Below, piece after piece: positions 8,735-22,093 of a stretch of DNA of 64,000 bases. The notes beneath the pieces are model-generated. The model was not told the DNA's origin and ran no database searches. It saw only the letters and a list, made by a program, of their open reading frames with translations. This stretch comes from Methylocystis echinoides (GTDB taxonomy: Bacteria > Pseudomonadota > Alphaproteobacteria > Rhizobiales > Beijerinckiaceae): positions 1,812,501-1,876,500 of the forward strand of contig NZ_CP156084.1 in NCBI RefSeq assembly GCF_040687965.1, read 5' to 3'. The translations under genes were made by a program, and so were the position numbers. The stretch's first letter is position 1. Every line of letters starts with the position of its first letter.

Positions 8735-8763
8735 TTGACGCGTTGCGAAGGCGCGATTAGGTT
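8735..8763 (+). promoter_or_regulatory. Possible promoter of the str operon
   Basis: TTGACG, a 17-bp spacer and TAGGTT. The -35 is good and the -10 is poor. It would give a leader of roughly 310 nt before rpsL. Confidence 0.3.
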
Positions 8764-8960
8764 CCGCGCACTTTCGACAGGCCGTAAGTTCACGCCGTCG
8801 GTGAGCGCCGCGCTCGCGACCCTTCGAACTTATACGCTGTCGCCTTGCCTGTGACCGCCAAGCAAAGCCGGCCTAGCCGGATTGGTATTCATACCGTCGC
8901 CTTGCGGCGTCGGACAGGAAGGCACGATCCCGGGTCACGCTCGGGGTCCTCTGCGTCAGG

Positions 8961-8990
8961 AGCGCCCTGGCCCTTGCGGCCATCGGCGCT
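8961..8990 (+). promoter_or_regulatory. Possible stem-loop in the rpsL leader
   Basis: AGCGCC and TGGCC pair with GGCCA and GGCGCT around a CTTGC loop, giving an 11-bp stem with a small internal bulge. No T run follows, so it is not an intrinsic terminator. A leader control element is possible but unproven. Confidence 0.25.
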
Positions 8991-9078
8991 TCGCTCGTTT
9001 GCGCGTCTTAAGCGGCGCGCCGGCGGGTCAACCCGAACATCCGCCATTCGCGATTAGAGCGAAGCGAAGGACTTTTTG

Positions 9079-9450
9079 ATGCCGACGATCAGCCAGTTGA
9101 TCCGCAAGCCGCGTCACCCGAAGACGTATCGCGAGAAGGCCCGCCATCTCGGCGCCTGCCCGCAGAAGCGCGGCGTGTGCACCCGCGTCTACACGACGAC
9201 GCCGAAGAAGCCGAACTCGGCGCTTCGCAAGGTCGCCAAGGTGCGCCTGACCAATGGCTTCGAGGTGATCGGCTATATTCCGGGCGAAGGGCACAACCTT
9301 CAGGAGCACTCGGTTGTCATGATCCGCGGCGGCCGCGTGAAGGACCTTCCGGGCGTTCGCTACCACATTCTGCGCGGCGTGCTCGACACGCAGGGCGTCA
9401 AGGACCGCAAGCAGCGCCGTTCGAAATACGGCGCCAAGCGTCCGAAGTGA
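9079..9450 (+). CDS. rpsL: 30S ribosomal protein S12
   Basis: S12 (123 aa) helps hold decoding fidelity in the 30S subunit. The start [12 protein letters not shown], the [18 protein letters not shown] segment (the streptomycin-resistance lysine region) and [10 protein letters not shown] are diagnostic. The ATG at 9079 is preferred over an in-frame TTG at 9076 because it gives the universal MPTI start; an AAGG lies 8 bp upstream. First gene of the str operon. Confidence 0.97.
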   Translation: MPTISQLIRKPRHPKTYREKARHLGACPQKRGVCTRVYTTTPKKPNSALRKVAKVRLTNGFEVIGYIPGEGHNLQEHSVVMIRGGRVKDLPGVRYHILRGVLDTQGVKDRKQRRSKYGAKRPK

Positions 9451-9548
9451 TCGCCGCCTGAGCGGCGATCGTCTCCGGCGGAGCGAAGCGAGAACCGGGG
9501 TCTTACGAAACACGATCAGCGGATGGCCGGGACGAGCCGGCCATGACG
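9449..9548 (+). repeat. Palindromic spacer between rpsL and rpsG
   Basis: Two hairpins lie in the spacer. A 9-bp perfect stem GATCGCCGC/GCGGCGATC (9449-9470) overlaps the rpsL stop. ATGGCCGG/CCGGCCAT (9523-9544) sits inside a longer string, GGATGGCCGGG...CCGGCCATGACG, that recurs in the rpsM-rpsK spacer. No T run follows, so this looks like a dispersed palindromic repeat rather than a terminator. Confidence 0.65.
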
Positions 9549-9569
9549 GTGAAAAAGAGAGATTAGGTC

Positions 9570-10040
9570 ATGTCGAGACGTCACCGGGCCGAGAAGCGCG
9601 AAGTCATCGAAGACGCCAAGTTTGGCGATGTGGTGCTCGCGAAGTTCATGAACTCGATCATGTACGACGGCAAGAAGTCGGTCGCCGAGGCGATCGTTTA
9701 CGGCGCCCTCGATCAGGTCGAGGCGAAGGCCAAGAGCGATCCGCTGGCGGTCTTCAAGCAGGCGCTGGACAATGTCGCGCCGGCGATCGAGGTGCGCTCC
9801 CGCCGCGTCGGCGGCGCCACCTATCAGGTCCCGGTCGAAGTGCGCACCGAGCGCCGCCAGGCGCTGGCGATCCGCTGGATCATCACCGCCGCCCGCGCCC
9901 GTAACGACAAGACCATGGTCGACCGTCTGTCGGCCGAACTGCTCGACGCCTCCAACAACCGCGGCGCCGCGGTGAAGAAGCGCGAAGACACCCATCGCAT
10001 GGCGGAAGCCAACCGCGCCTTCTCGCATTACCGCTGGTAA
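9570..10040 (+). CDS. rpsG: 30S ribosomal protein S7
   Basis: S7 (156 aa) nucleates assembly of the 30S head and contacts the E site. Motifs [26 protein letters not shown] and [20 protein letters not shown] are standard. Length is the normal bacterial size. It follows rpsL by about 120 bp and precedes fusA by 33 bp. Confidence 0.97.
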   Translation: MSRRHRAEKREVIEDAKFGDVVLAKFMNSIMYDGKKSVAEAIVYGALDQVEAKAKSDPLAVFKQALDNVAPAIEVRSRRVGGATYQVPVEVRTERRQALAIRWIITAARARNDKTMVDRLSAELLDASNNRGAAVKKREDTHRMAEANRAFSHYRW

Positions 10041-10073
10041 GGCGTCGTCAAAGCTCTCACGAGGACATTCGTT

Positions 10074-12149
<2,076 letters not shown>

Positions 12150-12195
12150 TCCCGCGAACGCGAACGGTAAGCGAACTCTCTGAAGGAGCACGGCC

Positions 12196-13386
<1,191 letters not shown>

Positions 13387-13507
13387 GAAGCGAATCTGGA
13401 CCGCGGGTCGTTTCGGCTCGCTCTTGTGAACAAGGCCGCGCGCTTCTCACCGCGCGCGGCGCATGAAGGCGGGCTGAAGCAGGCTCGCGGTCCCAAAGGA
13501 CGAGACA

Positions 13508-13816
<309 letters not shown>

Positions 13817-13868
13817 GAACGGATTTGGGCGGCCCCCCAGGCAGCCGCCTCGCGAAGGAATAATGAAC

Positions 13869-14597
13869 ATGCGGTCGGGCGTCATCGCGCAAAAGGTCGG
13901 AATGACCCGCGTCTTCACAGAGGCGGGCGAGCATGTGCCGGTCACGGTGCTGAAGCTGGACGGCTGCCAAGTCGTCGCTCAGCGCACCAAGGAGAAGAAC
14001 GGCTACACCGCCGTTCAGCTCGGCATCGGCCGCGCCAAAGTGAAGAATGTCTCCAAGGCCGAGCGCACGCGCTTCGCCGCGGCGAAGGTCGAACCCAAGC
14101 TGAGACTCACCGAGTTCCGCGTGAACGAGGACGAGCTGCTGCCGGTTGGCGCCGAGATCACCGCCGATCACTTCGTCGTCGGCCAGTTCGTCGACGTGAC
14201 CGGCACCTCGACCGGCAAGGGCTTCGCCGGTCCGATGAAGCGCTGGGGATTCGGCGGCCTGCGCGCGTCGCACGGCGTGTCGATCTCGCATCGTTCGCAT
14301 GGTTCGACCGGCGGCCGTCAGGACCCCGGCAAGACCTTCAAGAATAAGAAAATGGCCGGCCACATGGGCGTGGAGCGCGTGACCACGCAGAATCTGCGCG
14401 TGGTGCAGACCGACGTCGAGCGCGGCCTGCTGCTCGTCGAAGGCGCCGTTCCGGGCACCGCCGGCGGCTGGATCTATGTGCGCGACGCCGTCAAGCGCGC
14501 GCTCCCCAAGGACGCGCCGCAGCCGGGCAAGTTCCGCCTCGCCGAGGCCGGCCAGGCCGAAGCGGCCCCCGCTCAAGAAGAAAAGAAGGAGGACTGA
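13869..14597 (+). CDS. rplC: 50S ribosomal protein L3
   Basis: L3 (242 aa) is an early assembly protein near the peptidyl-transferase centre. The start [16 protein letters not shown] and the segment [20 protein letters not shown] are diagnostic. I chose the ATG at 13869 because AAGGA is 9 bp upstream; the in-frame ATG at 13863 would be only 3 bp from that site. Confidence 0.95.
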   Translation: MRSGVIAQKVGMTRVFTEAGEHVPVTVLKLDGCQVVAQRTKEKNGYTAVQLGIGRAKVKNVSKAERTRFAAAKVEPKLRLTEFRVNEDELLPVGAEITADHFVVGQFVDVTGTSTGKGFAGPMKRWGFGGLRASHGVSISHRSHGSTGGRQDPGKTFKNKKMAGHMGVERVTTQNLRVVQTDVERGLLLVEGAVPGTAGGWIYVRDAVKRALPKDAPQPGKFRLAEAGQAEAAPAQEEKKED

Positions 14598-14600
14598 GCC

Positions 14601-15221
14601 GTGAAGATCGACGTCACGTCGTTCGACGGCCAGGCGGCCGGTTCGATCGAACTTTCCGATGACATCTTCGGCCTCGAGCCGCGTGCGGACCTCATCCACC
14701 GGATGATCCGCTGGCAGCTCGCCAAGCGCCGCGCCGGCACCCATGCGGTCAAGAACCGTGCGGACATCGCCCGCACCGGCAAGAAGATGTATAAGCAGAA
14801 GGGCACCGGCGGCGCCCGTCACGGCTCCGCCCGCGTCCCGCAGTTCCGCGGCGGCGGCCGCGCCTTCGGTCCGCAGGTGCGCAGCCATGAGCACGACCTG
14901 CCGAAGAAGGTGCGTCAGCTCGCGCTGAAGCACGCGCTTTCGGCGAAGGCCAAGGACGGCGGCATCATCATCTGGGAAAAGGCGGAGCTCGCCGAGCCGA
15001 AGACGAAGATTCTCGCCGGAGGCTTCGCCAAGTCCGGCCTGTCGAACGCGATCATCATTGTCGGCGGCGCGCCGCAGGACAATTTCGCGCTCGCCGCCCG
15101 CAACATCCCGCAGATCGACGTATTGCCGGTCGAGGGCGTCAATGTTTACGACATCATTCGTCGCGAGAAGCTGGTCTTGACCCGCGCCGCGGTGGACGCG
15201 CTGGAGGCGCGCCTGAAATGA
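14601..15221 (+). CDS. rplD: 50S ribosomal protein L4
   Basis: L4 (206 aa), which lines the exit tunnel; in E. coli it also represses the S10 operon. Motifs include [28 protein letters not shown] and the C-terminal [13 protein letters not shown]. It starts with GTG 3 bp after rplC and overlaps rplW by 4 bp. Confidence 0.95.
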   Translation: MKIDVTSFDGQAAGSIELSDDIFGLEPRADLIHRMIRWQLAKRRAGTHAVKNRADIARTGKKMYKQKGTGGARHGSARVPQFRGGGRAFGPQVRSHEHDLPKKVRQLALKHALSAKAKDGGIIIWEKAELAEPKTKILAGGFAKSGLSNAIIIVGGAPQDNFALAARNIPQIDVLPVEGVNVYDIIRREKLVLTRAAVDALEARLK

Positions 15222-15514
15222 GCAAGGACGTGCGCCATTACGACGTGATCGTCGCCCCGGTCGTCACCGAGAAAGCGACGCTCGCCTCTGAGAACAACAA
15301 GGTGGTCTTCAAGGTCGCCAAGACCGCGACCAAGCCGCAGATCAAGGCGGCGGTCGAGGGTCTTTTCGACGTGAAGGTCGAGTCCGTGAACACCCTGGTC
15401 CGCAAGGGCAAGGTGAAGGCGTTCCGTGGCGTCCGCGGCCAGCAGAGCGACGTCAAGAAAGCCGTCGTCACGCTCGCCGAGGGCCACAAGATCGACGTGA
15501 CGACCGGACTGTAA
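15218..15514 (+). CDS. rplW: 50S ribosomal protein L23
   Basis: L23 (98 aa) sits at the tunnel exit and docks trigger factor and SRP. Typical text is [16 protein letters not shown] and [14 protein letters not shown]. The start codon overlaps the rplD stop (ATGA). Confidence 0.96.
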   Translation: MSKDVRHYDVIVAPVVTEKATLASENNKVVFKVAKTATKPQIKAAVEGLFDVKVESVNTLVRKGKVKAFRGVRGQQSDVKKAVVTLAEGHKIDVTTGL

Positions 15515-15537
15515 AGAGAAGGCGTGAGGACAGAACA

Positions 15538-16377
15538 ATGGCGCTGAAGACATTCAAGCCGGTCACGCCGAGCCTTCGCCAGCTCGTCATCGTCGACCGC
15601 AGCGACCTTTACAAGGGCAAGCCGGTCAAAGCCCTGACCGAGGGCAAGACCTCCAAGGGCGGCCGCAACAATATGGGCCGCGTGACGGTCCGTTTCCGCG
15701 GCGGCGGCCACAAGCAGGCCTATCGCCTCGTCGACTTCAAGCGGCGCAAGCTCGACGTCGTCGGCAAGGTGGAGCGGCTGGAATATGACCCGAACCGCAC
15801 GGCCTTCATCGCGCTGATCCGCTATGCGGACGACACGCTGGCCTACATCCTCGCGCCGCAGCGTCTCGCGGTCGGCGACGAGGTGGTCTCGGGCCAGCAG
15901 GTCGACGTGAAGCCCGGCAACGCCATGCCGATCGCCAATATCCCCGTCGGCACTATCGTCCACAATGTGGAGATGAAGATCGGCAAGGGTGGCGCGATCG
16001 CGCGTTCGGCCGGCGCCTATGCGCAGATCGTCGGCCGCGATCAGGGCTATGTCATCATCCGCCTGAACTCCGGCGAGCAGCGCCTGGTTCACGGCCAATG
16101 CTTCGCCACCATCGGCGCGGTGTCGAACCCGGACCACATGAACACCTCGATCGGCAAGGCCGGTCGCTCGCGCTGGCTCGGCCGTCGCCCGCATAACCGC
16201 GGCGTCACCATGAACCCGATCGACCATCCGCACGGCGGCGGCGAGGGCCGCACCTCGGGCGGCCGCCATCCGGTGACCCCGTGGGGCAAGCCGACGAAGG
16301 GCAAGAAGACCCGCAGCAACAAGTCCACCGACCGTTTCATCGTGTCCTCGCGGCACAACCGCAAGAAGAAGGGCTGA
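15538..16377 (+). CDS. rplB: 50S ribosomal protein L2
   Basis: L2 (279 aa) is a primary 23S rRNA-binding protein needed for subunit joining. The family marks [34 protein letters not shown] and the conserved histidine in [17 protein letters not shown] are present. It lies between rplW and rpsS. Confidence 0.97.
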   Translation: MALKTFKPVTPSLRQLVIVDRSDLYKGKPVKALTEGKTSKGGRNNMGRVTVRFRGGGHKQAYRLVDFKRRKLDVVGKVERLEYDPNRTAFIALIRYADDTLAYILAPQRLAVGDEVVSGQQVDVKPGNAMPIANIPVGTIVHNVEMKIGKGGAIARSAGAYAQIVGRDQGYVIIRLNSGEQRLVHGQCFATIGAVSNPDHMNTSIGKAGRSRWLGRRPHNRGVTMNPIDHPHGGGEGRTSGGRHPVTPWGKPTKGKKTRSNKSTDRFIVSSRHNRKKKG

Positions 16378-16380
16378 TCC

Positions 16381-16659
16381 ATGGCTCGCTCGATCTGGAA
16401 AGGCCCGTTCGTCGACGGCTATCTGCTGAAGAAGGCGGAGACATCGCGCGCGTCGGGCCGCTCCGAAGTCATCAAGATCTGGAGCCGCCGCTCCACCATT
16501 CTGCCGCAGTTCGTCGGATTGACCTTCGGCGTCCACAACGGCCAGAAACATATTCCCGTGTCCGTGTCGGAAGACATGATCGGGCACAAGTTCGGCGAAT
16601 TTGCTCCGACGCGCACCTTCCACGGTCATGCGGCGGACAAGAAGGCGAAGAGGGGCTAA
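16381..16659 (+). CDS. rpsS: 30S ribosomal protein S19
   Basis: S19 (92 aa), a 30S head protein. Text [37 protein letters not shown] and [16 protein letters not shown] is standard. Only 3 bp separate it from rplB. Confidence 0.97.
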   Translation: MARSIWKGPFVDGYLLKKAETSRASGRSEVIKIWSRRSTILPQFVGLTFGVHNGQKHIPVSVSEDMIGHKFGEFAPTRTFHGHAADKKAKRG

Positions 16660-16665
16660 GCGCAA

Positions 16666-17052
16666 ATGTCCAAGCAGGCCAACCCGCCCCGAAACGCGGA
16701 CAATGAGGCGCGCGCCGTCGCCCGCATGATCCGCGTGTCGCCGCAGAAGCTCAATCTTCTCGCCCAGCTCATCCGCGGCAAGAAGGTCGATCGCGCGCTC
16801 GCCGATCTGGAGTTTTCCAGAAAGCGCATCGCGCACGAGGTCAAGAAGACGCTGGAGAGCGCCATCGCCAACGCCGAGAACAATCATGGCCTCGACGTCG
16901 ACGACCTGATCGTCGCCCAGGCCTTCGTCGGCAAGGCGCTGGTCATGAAGCGCTTCCACGCCCGCGCCCGCGGTCGCGCCAGCCGGATCGAGAAGCCGTT
17001 CTCGAACCTCACGATCATCGTGCGCGAAGTCGAAGCGCAAGCGAACGCCTAA
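16666..17052 (+). CDS. rplV: 50S ribosomal protein L22
   Basis: L22 (128 aa) reaches into the exit tunnel. Family text is [37 protein letters not shown] and [18 protein letters not shown]. The first ten or so residues ([15 protein letters not shown]) are a short variable extension. Confidence 0.97.
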   Translation: MSKQANPPRNADNEARAVARMIRVSPQKLNLLAQLIRGKKVDRALADLEFSRKRIAHEVKKTLESAIANAENNHGLDVDDLIVAQAFVGKALVMKRFHARARGRASRIEKPFSNLTIIVREVEAQANA

Positions 17053-17065
17053 AGGATTACGAACC

Positions 17066-17833
17066 ATGGGTCAGAAGGTTAATCCGATCGGGCTGCGCCT
17101 CGGCGTCAACCGCACCTGGGACTCGCGCTGGTTCGCGGGCAAGGGCGAATACGCCAAGCTCCTGCACGAGGACATGGCGATCCGCGAGGCGGTGTCGAAG
17201 ACGCTGAAGCAGGCGGCGGTCTCCAAGATCGTCATCGAGCGCCCGCACAAGAAGTGCCGCGTCACGATCCACTCCGCCCGTCCGGGCGTGGTGATTGGCA
17301 AGAAGGGCGCGGACATCGACAAGATCCGCAAACTCGTCGCCAAGCTCACGGGCTCCGAGGTCGTCATCAACATCGTCGAGGTGCGCAAGCCCGAGACCGA
17401 GGCGGCGCTGGTCGCCGAATCGATCGCGCAGCAGCTCGAGCGCCGCGTCGCCTTCCGTCGCGCCATGAAGCGGGCGGTCCAGTCGGCCATTCGTCTCGGC
17501 GCGCAGGGCATCCGCATCAACTGCTCGGGCCGTCTCGGCGGCGCCGAAATCGCCCGTCTCGAATGGTACCGCGAGGGCCGCGTGCCGCTGCATACGCTGC
17601 GCGCCGACGTGGACTACGGCACCGCGACCGCCCACACCGCCTATGGCGCCTGCGGCATCAAGGTCTGGATCTTCAAGGGCGAGATTCTCGAGCACGATCC
17701 GATGGCGCAGGAGCGCCGTGCGGCCGAGGCGGCTTCCGCCGGCGGCGATCACCACGGCGAGCGTGACCGCGAGCGCGGCGACCGCGACCGCCGCCGTCGC
17801 GAGCCGCGCGAACCCCGCGGCGACGCCGCCTGA
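17066..17833 (+). CDS. rpsC: 30S ribosomal protein S3
   Basis: S3 (255 aa) forms part of the mRNA entry channel. It has the KH domain with [15 protein letters not shown] and the C-terminal domain with [19 protein letters not shown]. The last 35 or so residues form a highly charged Arg/Asp/Glu tail ([20 protein letters not shown]), longer than in E. coli. Confidence 0.97.
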   Translation: MGQKVNPIGLRLGVNRTWDSRWFAGKGEYAKLLHEDMAIREAVSKTLKQAAVSKIVIERPHKKCRVTIHSARPGVVIGKKGADIDKIRKLVAKLTGSEVVINIVEVRKPETEAALVAESIAQQLERRVAFRRAMKRAVQSAIRLGAQGIRINCSGRLGGAEIARLEWYREGRVPLHTLRADVDYGTATAHTAYGACGIKVWIFKGEILEHDPMAQERRAAEAASAGGDHHGERDRERGDRDRRRREPREPRGDAA

Positions 17834-17867
17834 GGCGCAACACGCACAAGATTAAAGAGCACCACTC

Positions 17868-18281
17868 ATGCTGTCACCAAAGCGCACCAAGTTCCGCAAG
17901 GCCTTCAAGGGCCGCATCCACGGCGCCGCGAAGGGCGGCTTCTCGCTGAACTTTGGTCAGTTCGGCCTGAAGGCGCTCGAGCCCGAGCGCATCACCGCGC
18001 GTCAGATCGAGGCGGCCCGCCGCGCCATGACGCGCCACATGAAGCGCGCCGGCCGCGTGTGGATCCGCATCTTCCCGGATGTGCCGGTTTCCAAGAAGCC
18101 GACCGAAGTCCGCATGGGTAAGGGCAAGGGCGCGCCGGAATTGTGGGCGGTGCGCGTGGCGCCCGGCCGCATCATGTTCGAGGTCGACGGCGTTCCCGCG
18201 CCGCTCGCCCGCGAGGCGCTGACGCTCGCCGCCGCCAAGCTGCCGATCAAGACCCGTTTCATCGAACGCATCGCCGAGTAA
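17868..18281 (+). CDS. rplP: 50S ribosomal protein L16
   Basis: L16 (137 aa) lies near the A-site of the large subunit. Text [37 protein letters not shown] and [16 protein letters not shown] is diagnostic. Between rpsC and rpmC. Confidence 0.97.
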   Translation: MLSPKRTKFRKAFKGRIHGAAKGGFSLNFGQFGLKALEPERITARQIEAARRAMTRHMKRAGRVWIRIFPDVPVSKKPTEVRMGKGKGAPELWAVRVAPGRIMFEVDGVPAPLAREALTLAAAKLPIKTRFIERIAE

Positions 18282-18294
18282 GGGGGAGGACGAC

Positions 18295-18501
18295 ATGAAA
18301 TCCAAGCAGCGCCTCTCGGACATCAAGGCGATGACCGAGGACCAGCTCAACGACGAAGTGCTGAAGCTCAAGAAGGAGCAGTTCAACCTGCGCTTCCAGC
18401 GGGCGACCGGCCAGCTCGAGAACACCGCCCGCGTGCGCGTCATCCGCCGCGACATCGCCCGGGCCAAGACCATCGCCGCGCAGAAAAGCGCCGGAAAGTA
18501 A
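18295..18501 (+). CDS. rpmC: 50S ribosomal protein L29
   Basis: L29 (68 aa), near the tunnel exit. The helix pair [20 protein letters not shown] and [13 protein letters not shown] is typical. 13 bp after rplP. Confidence 0.96.
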   Translation: MKSKQRLSDIKAMTEDQLNDEVLKLKKEQFNLRFQRATGQLENTARVRVIRRDIARAKTIAAQKSAGK

Positions 18502-18515
18502 GGTAAGAGAGCGCC

Positions 18516-18758
18516 ATGCCGAAGCGAATTCTCCAGGGCGTCGTCGTCAGCGACAAGCAGAACAAGACCGTGGTCGTGAAGGTCGAGCGCCGTTTCACCC
18601 ACCCGCTGTTCCAGAAGACGGTGCGCCGCACGAAACATTATCACGCGCACGATGAGAGCGGCGCGTTCAAGGTCGGCGACGCCGTGACGATCGAAGAGAC
18701 GGCGCCGATTTCGAAATTGAAGCGCTGGCGGGTTGTCGAAAACGGCGCGAACGCGTAA
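18516..18758 (+). CDS. rpsQ: 30S ribosomal protein S17
   Basis: S17 (80 aa), an early 16S rRNA-binding protein. Text [20 protein letters not shown] and [19 protein letters not shown] fits the family. It is the last gene before an unusually structured 203-bp gap ahead of rplN. Confidence 0.96.
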   Translation: MPKRILQGVVVSDKQNKTVVVKVERRFTHPLFQKTVRRTKHYHAHDESGAFKVGDAVTIEETAPISKLKRWRVVENGANA

Positions 18759-18782
18759 ATACGCCGCTCGAGCCGGTTGAGA

Positions 18783-18873
18783 AAAGGGTCGTAGCCCTTT
18801 ATAGAGACCGCTCGAGCCCTTGAAAATCTGGCGCGCTTCCCCAACGCATGTCTCATGCGCTGGGGAAGCGCGC
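18783..18873 (+). repeat. Strong hairpins in the rpsQ-rplN spacer
   Basis: A 6-bp stem AAAGGG/CCCTTT (18783-18800) is followed by a 43-nt near-perfect stem-loop (18831-18873). Its outer arms GCGCGCTTCCCCA/TGGGGAAGCGCGC are 13 bp and its inner arms CGCATG/CATGCG are 6 bp, with one A/C mismatch and a TCT loop. A CGCTCGAGCC decamer also occurs twice (near 18766 and 18809). No T run follows. Possible roles are an RNA processing or control site, or a mobile palindromic element. Confidence 0.75.
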
Positions 18874-18961
18874 TGAAATTGAACATCAGGTTTTCCGGAC
18901 GAAGTCGGCCGCCGCGATCGGGCGGGGCCGAAACCAGACCGGAGTGAAAGGCGGGTAAGCC

Positions 18962-19330
18962 ATGATTCAGATGCAAACAAATCTCGACGTCGCCGACAAT
19001 TCCGGCGCCCGCCGTGTGATGTGCATCAAGGTGCTGGGCGGCTCGAAGCGGAAATACGCCGGCGTGGGCGACATTATCGTCGTCTCCATCAAAGAGGCGA
19101 TTCCGCGCGGCCGCGTGAAGAAGGGCGACGTGCTCAAGGCCGTCGTCGTGCGCACCTCGAAGGACATCAAGCGTTCGGACGGTTCGGTGATCCGCTTCGA
19201 TTCGAACGCCGCGGTGCTGATCAACAATCAGCAGGAGCCGATCGGCACGCGCATCTTCGGGCCGGTGCCGCGCGAATTGCGCGCCAAGAACCACATGAAG
19301 ATCATTTCGCTCGCGCCGGAGGTGCTGTAA
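18962..19330 (+). CDS. rplN: 50S ribosomal protein L14
   Basis: L14 (122 aa), at the subunit interface. [20 protein letters not shown] and [20 protein letters not shown] are diagnostic. First gene of the spc section; its stop shares one base with the rplX start. Confidence 0.97.
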   Translation: MIQMQTNLDVADNSGARRVMCIKVLGGSKRKYAGVGDIIVVSIKEAIPRGRVKKGDVLKAVVVRTSKDIKRSDGSVIRFDSNAAVLINNQQEPIGTRIFGPVPRELRAKNHMKIISLAPEVL

Positions 19331-19647
19331 TGGCCGCCAAGATCAAGAAGGGCGACAAGGTCGTCGTTCTCGCCGGCCGCGACAAGGGCAAGTCGGGCGA
19401 GGTGCTGCGCGTGATCCCCGACGAGGGCCGCGCGCTCGTCGACGGCGTCAATATGGTGAAGCGCCATCAGCGTCAGACGAAGGACCGCGAAGCGGGCATC
19501 GTCAACAAGGCGGCGCCGATCGATTTGTCCAATCTCGCGATCGCCGATCCCAAGGACGGCAAGGCGACGCGCGTCGGCTTCAAGATTCTCGACGACGGCC
19601 GCAAGGTCCGCGTCGCCAAGCGTTCCGGAGAATTGATCGATGGCTGA
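19330..19647 (+). CDS. rplX: 50S ribosomal protein L24
   Basis: L24 (105 aa), an assembly initiator. [20 protein letters not shown] is the KOW motif, followed by [17 protein letters not shown]. The frame is open far upstream, but the ATG at 19330 gives the normal length and overlaps the rplN stop by one base. Confidence 0.96.
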   Translation: MAAKIKKGDKVVVLAGRDKGKSGEVLRVIPDEGRALVDGVNMVKRHQRQTKDREAGIVNKAAPIDLSNLAIADPKDGKATRVGFKILDDGRKVRVAKRSGELIDG

Positions 19648-20302
19648 GGAAAAGAAGCCCAAGGCGGAAAAGTCCGCCGCCAAGGCTCCGAAGGCCGCCG
19701 CCAAGGAGAAGCCGGCGAAGGCTGAAACCGCCGCCGTCGCCAAGGCGAGCGTCGCGGGCTATACGCCGCGCATGAAGAAGCATTACGACGAGGTCGTGCG
19801 CGAGCAGCTCATCCAGCAGTTCGGCTACAAGAACCCGCTCGAAGTGCCGACGATCGAGAAGATCGTTCTCAACATGGGCGTCGGCGAAGCGGTCAACGAC
19901 ACCAAGAAGGTGACCTCGGCGGCGAGCGAGCTCGGATTGATCGCCGGCCAGAGGGCGGTCGTCACCCGCGCCCGCAAGGCCATTTCGACCTTCAAGGTGC
20001 GCGAGAACATGCCGATCGGCGCGAAGGTGACCCTTCGCAAGACCCGCATGTACGAATTCCTCGACCGTCTGATCACCGTGGCGCTGCCGCGCGTGCGCGA
20101 CTTCCGCGGCCTCAATCCGAAGTCCTTCGACGGCCGCGGCAATTACGCGCTCGGCATCAAGGAGCACATCGTGTTCCCGGAAATCGACTACGACAAGACC
20201 GAGTCGATTGTGGGCATGGACGTGATCGTCTGCACGACGGCCAAGACCGACGAAGAAGCGCGCGCCCTGCTCAAGGCGTTCAATTTCCCGTTCCGGCAGT
20301 GA
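19640..20302 (+). CDS. rplE: 50S ribosomal protein L5 with N-terminal extension
   Basis: L5 (220 aa) binds 5S rRNA. The core begins near residue 40 ([17 protein letters not shown]) and includes [19 protein letters not shown] and [20 protein letters not shown]. Ahead of it are about 38 residues rich in Lys and Ala. A GGAG 9 bp before the ATG at 19640 supports this start, which overlaps rplX by 8 bp. Confidence 0.95.
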   Translation: MAEEKKPKAEKSAAKAPKAAAKEKPAKAETAAVAKASVAGYTPRMKKHYDEVVREQLIQQFGYKNPLEVPTIEKIVLNMGVGEAVNDTKKVTSAASELGLIAGQRAVVTRARKAISTFKVRENMPIGAKVTLRKTRMYEFLDRLITVALPRVRDFRGLNPKSFDGRGNYALGIKEHIVFPEIDYDKTESIVGMDVIVCTTAKTDEEARALLKAFNFPFRQ

Positions 20303-20319
20303 GGGCTCTCTAAGCCCTC
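20301..20319 (+). repeat. Small hairpin after rplE
   Basis: A 7-bp stem GAGGGCT/AGCCCTC with a 5-nt loop begins at the last base of the rplE coding region. No T run follows. It may be a processing signal or chance. Confidence 0.35.
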
Positions 20320-20349
20320 AAACGCGGATACCGAAAGGCAAGACCACTC

Positions 20350-20655
20350 ATGGCGAAGAAAAGCGCGATCGAGAACAACAAGAAGAAGGCGAGGCTCGTG
20401 AAGTCCTACGCCGGCCGCCGCGAGCGGCTGAAGGCGAGGGCCAACGACGACTCCTTGAGCATCGAGGAGCAGTTCGAGGCGCGCCTCAAACTGGCGCAGC
20501 TGCCGCGCAACTCGGCGGCGATCCGGATTCGCAACCGCTGCGAGGTTTCCGGCCGTCCGCGCGCCTTTTATCGCAAGCTGAAGATGTCGCGCATCGCGCT
20601 GCGCGAGCTCGGGTCCCGCGGCCTGATCCCGGGCCTGGTGAAGTCGAGCTGGTAA
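20350..20655 (+). CDS. rpsN: 30S ribosomal protein S14
   Basis: S14 (101 aa) of the long, zinc-independent type. [20 protein letters not shown] and [20 protein letters not shown] are typical; the CxxC pairs of the short zinc form are absent. Confidence 0.96.
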   Translation: MAKKSAIENNKKKARLVKSYAGRRERLKARANDDSLSIEEQFEARLKLAQLPRNSAAIRIRNRCEVSGRPRAFYRKLKMSRIALRELGSRGLIPGLVKSSW

Positions 20656-20669
20656 GGAGACCCTGAGAG

Positions 20670-21068
20670 ATGGCGATCAACGATCCTTTGGGAGATCTCC
20701 TCACCCGCATCCGCAATGCGCAGATGCGCCGCAAGTCGAAAGTGTCGACGCCCGGCTCGAAGCTGCGCGCCCACGTCCTCGACGTGCTCAAGGACGAGGG
20801 TTACATCCGCGGCTATTCGACGACCGATTTCGGCAATGGCCGGACCGAGTTCGAGATCGAGCTGAAATATTTCGACGGCGAACCGGTGATCAAGCAGATC
20901 GAGCGCGTTTCGCGTCCGGGTCGTCGCGTCTATGCGGCGGTCGACGCGGTGCCGCGCGTGGCCAATGGCCTGGGCGTCACCATCATGTCGACGCCCAAGG
21001 GCGTGATGGCCGATCACGCGGCGCGTGAGAACAACGTCGGCGGCGAGGTGCTGTGCAAGGTCTTCTGA
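20670..21068 (+). CDS. rpsH: 30S ribosomal protein S8
   Basis: S8 (132 aa), a primary 16S rRNA-binding protein that represses the spc operon in E. coli. [19 protein letters not shown] and the C-terminal [14 protein letters not shown]...GGEVLCKVF are diagnostic. Confidence 0.97.
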   Translation: MAINDPLGDLLTRIRNAQMRRKSKVSTPGSKLRAHVLDVLKDEGYIRGYSTTDFGNGRTEFEIELKYFDGEPVIKQIERVSRPGRRVYAAVDAVPRVANGLGVTIMSTPKGVMADHAARENNVGGEVLCKVF

Positions 21069-21106
21069 CCTCGCACAAGCGCTCAGACTGAACAGGAATT
21101 GCAACA

Positions 21107-21640
21107 ATGTCTCGTATCGGCAAGAAGCCTGTGGTCGTTCCGGCCGGCGTCACCGCCAAGGTCGACGGCCAGCTCGTGTCCGTGAAGGGCTCGAAGGGCC
21201 AGCTCGAGTTCCTGGTGCCCGACGACGTCGCCGTCGCTTATCAGGACAACGCAATCAAGGTCGACCCGCGCAACGACTCCAAGCGCGCCCGCGCGCTGTG
21301 GGGCACCTCGCGCGCCCGCGTCAACAATCTCGTCGTCGGCGTGACGAACGGCTTCGAAAAGAAGCTGGAGATCACCGGCGTCGGCTATCGCGCCGCGGTT
21401 CAGGGCAAGGTCCTGCAACTCGCGCTCGGTTATTCGCATGACGTGAATTATCCGATCCCGGCGGGCATCGCGATCGCGACGCCGAAGCCGACGGAGATCA
21501 CGATCAGCGGCATCGACAAGCAGCAGGTCGGCCAGGTTGCGGCCGAGATCCGCGCGCTGCGCGGCCCCGAGCCCTACAAGGGCAAGGGCGTCAAATACGC
21601 CAACGAATTTATCTTCCGCAAGGAAGGCAAGAAGAAGTAA
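21107..21640 (+). CDS. rplF: 50S ribosomal protein L6
   Basis: L6 (177 aa), near the GTPase-associated region. [34 protein letters not shown] and the end [20 protein letters not shown] fit the family. Confidence 0.97.
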   Translation: MSRIGKKPVVVPAGVTAKVDGQLVSVKGSKGQLEFLVPDDVAVAYQDNAIKVDPRNDSKRARALWGTSRARVNNLVVGVTNGFEKKLEITGVGYRAAVQGKVLQLALGYSHDVNYPIPAGIAIATPKPTEITISGIDKQQVGQVAAEIRALRGPEPYKGKGVKYANEFIFRKEGKKK

Positions 21641-21652
21641 GGACTCGCCGCC

Positions 21653-22015
21653 ATGGCCAAGGATGTCAGCATCGAACAGCGCCGCAAGGCGCGTGTCCGC
21701 AAGGCGATCCGCGAGCGCGCCTATGGCCGCCCGCGTCTCTCCGTGTTCCGCTCGTCGAAGCAGATCTACGCCCAGATCATCGACGACGAGAACGGCCAGA
21801 CTCTGGTCGCCGCCTCGTCGATCGAAAAGGCCAATCGCGAGGCTCTGAAGACCGGCGCGAATGTCGAAGCGGCCAAGACCGTCGGCAAGCTGCTGGCGGA
21901 GCGCGCGACCGCGAAGGGCGTCACCGAGGTGGTGTTCGACCGCGGCGCCTATATGTATCACGGCCGCGTCAAGGCGCTGGCCGACGGCGCGCGCGAAGGC
22001 GGGTTGCAGTTCTAA
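21653..22015 (+). CDS. rplR: 50S ribosomal protein L18
   Basis: L18 (120 aa), a 5S rRNA-binding protein. [20 protein letters not shown] and the C-terminal [20 protein letters not shown] are standard. 12 bp after rplF. Confidence 0.97.
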   Translation: MAKDVSIEQRRKARVRKAIRERAYGRPRLSVFRSSKQIYAQIIDDENGQTLVAASSIEKANREALKTGANVEAAKTVGKLLAERATAKGVTEVVFDRGAYMYHGRVKALADGAREGGLQF

Positions 22016-22025
22016 GCATTCTTCT

Positions 22026-22039
22026 CCCCGCGCGCGGGG
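22026..22039 (+). repeat. Palindrome between rplR and rpsE
   Basis: A perfect 14-nt palindrome, CCCCGCGCGCGGGG, 10 bp after the rplR stop. It resembles GC-rich dispersed intergenic repeats; no T run follows. Confidence 0.4.
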
Positions 22040-22093
22040 GGACAGAGAAACGAAGCGAGCGGCGCTGGCGCCGCGTAAGTGACGGAAGAAACA

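Larger units (their letters stand above)
8467..9078. other. Intergenic region before the str operon
   Basis: About 610 bp without a supported gene. It should hold the promoter and leader of rpsL and the promoter of the DUF465 gene. A possible sigma-70 promoter is at 8735-8763 and a possible leader stem at 8961-8990. Another short palindrome, CCGGC-CTA-GCCGG, lies near 8869-8881. ORFs across this stretch show no recognisable protein character. Confidence 0.5.
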
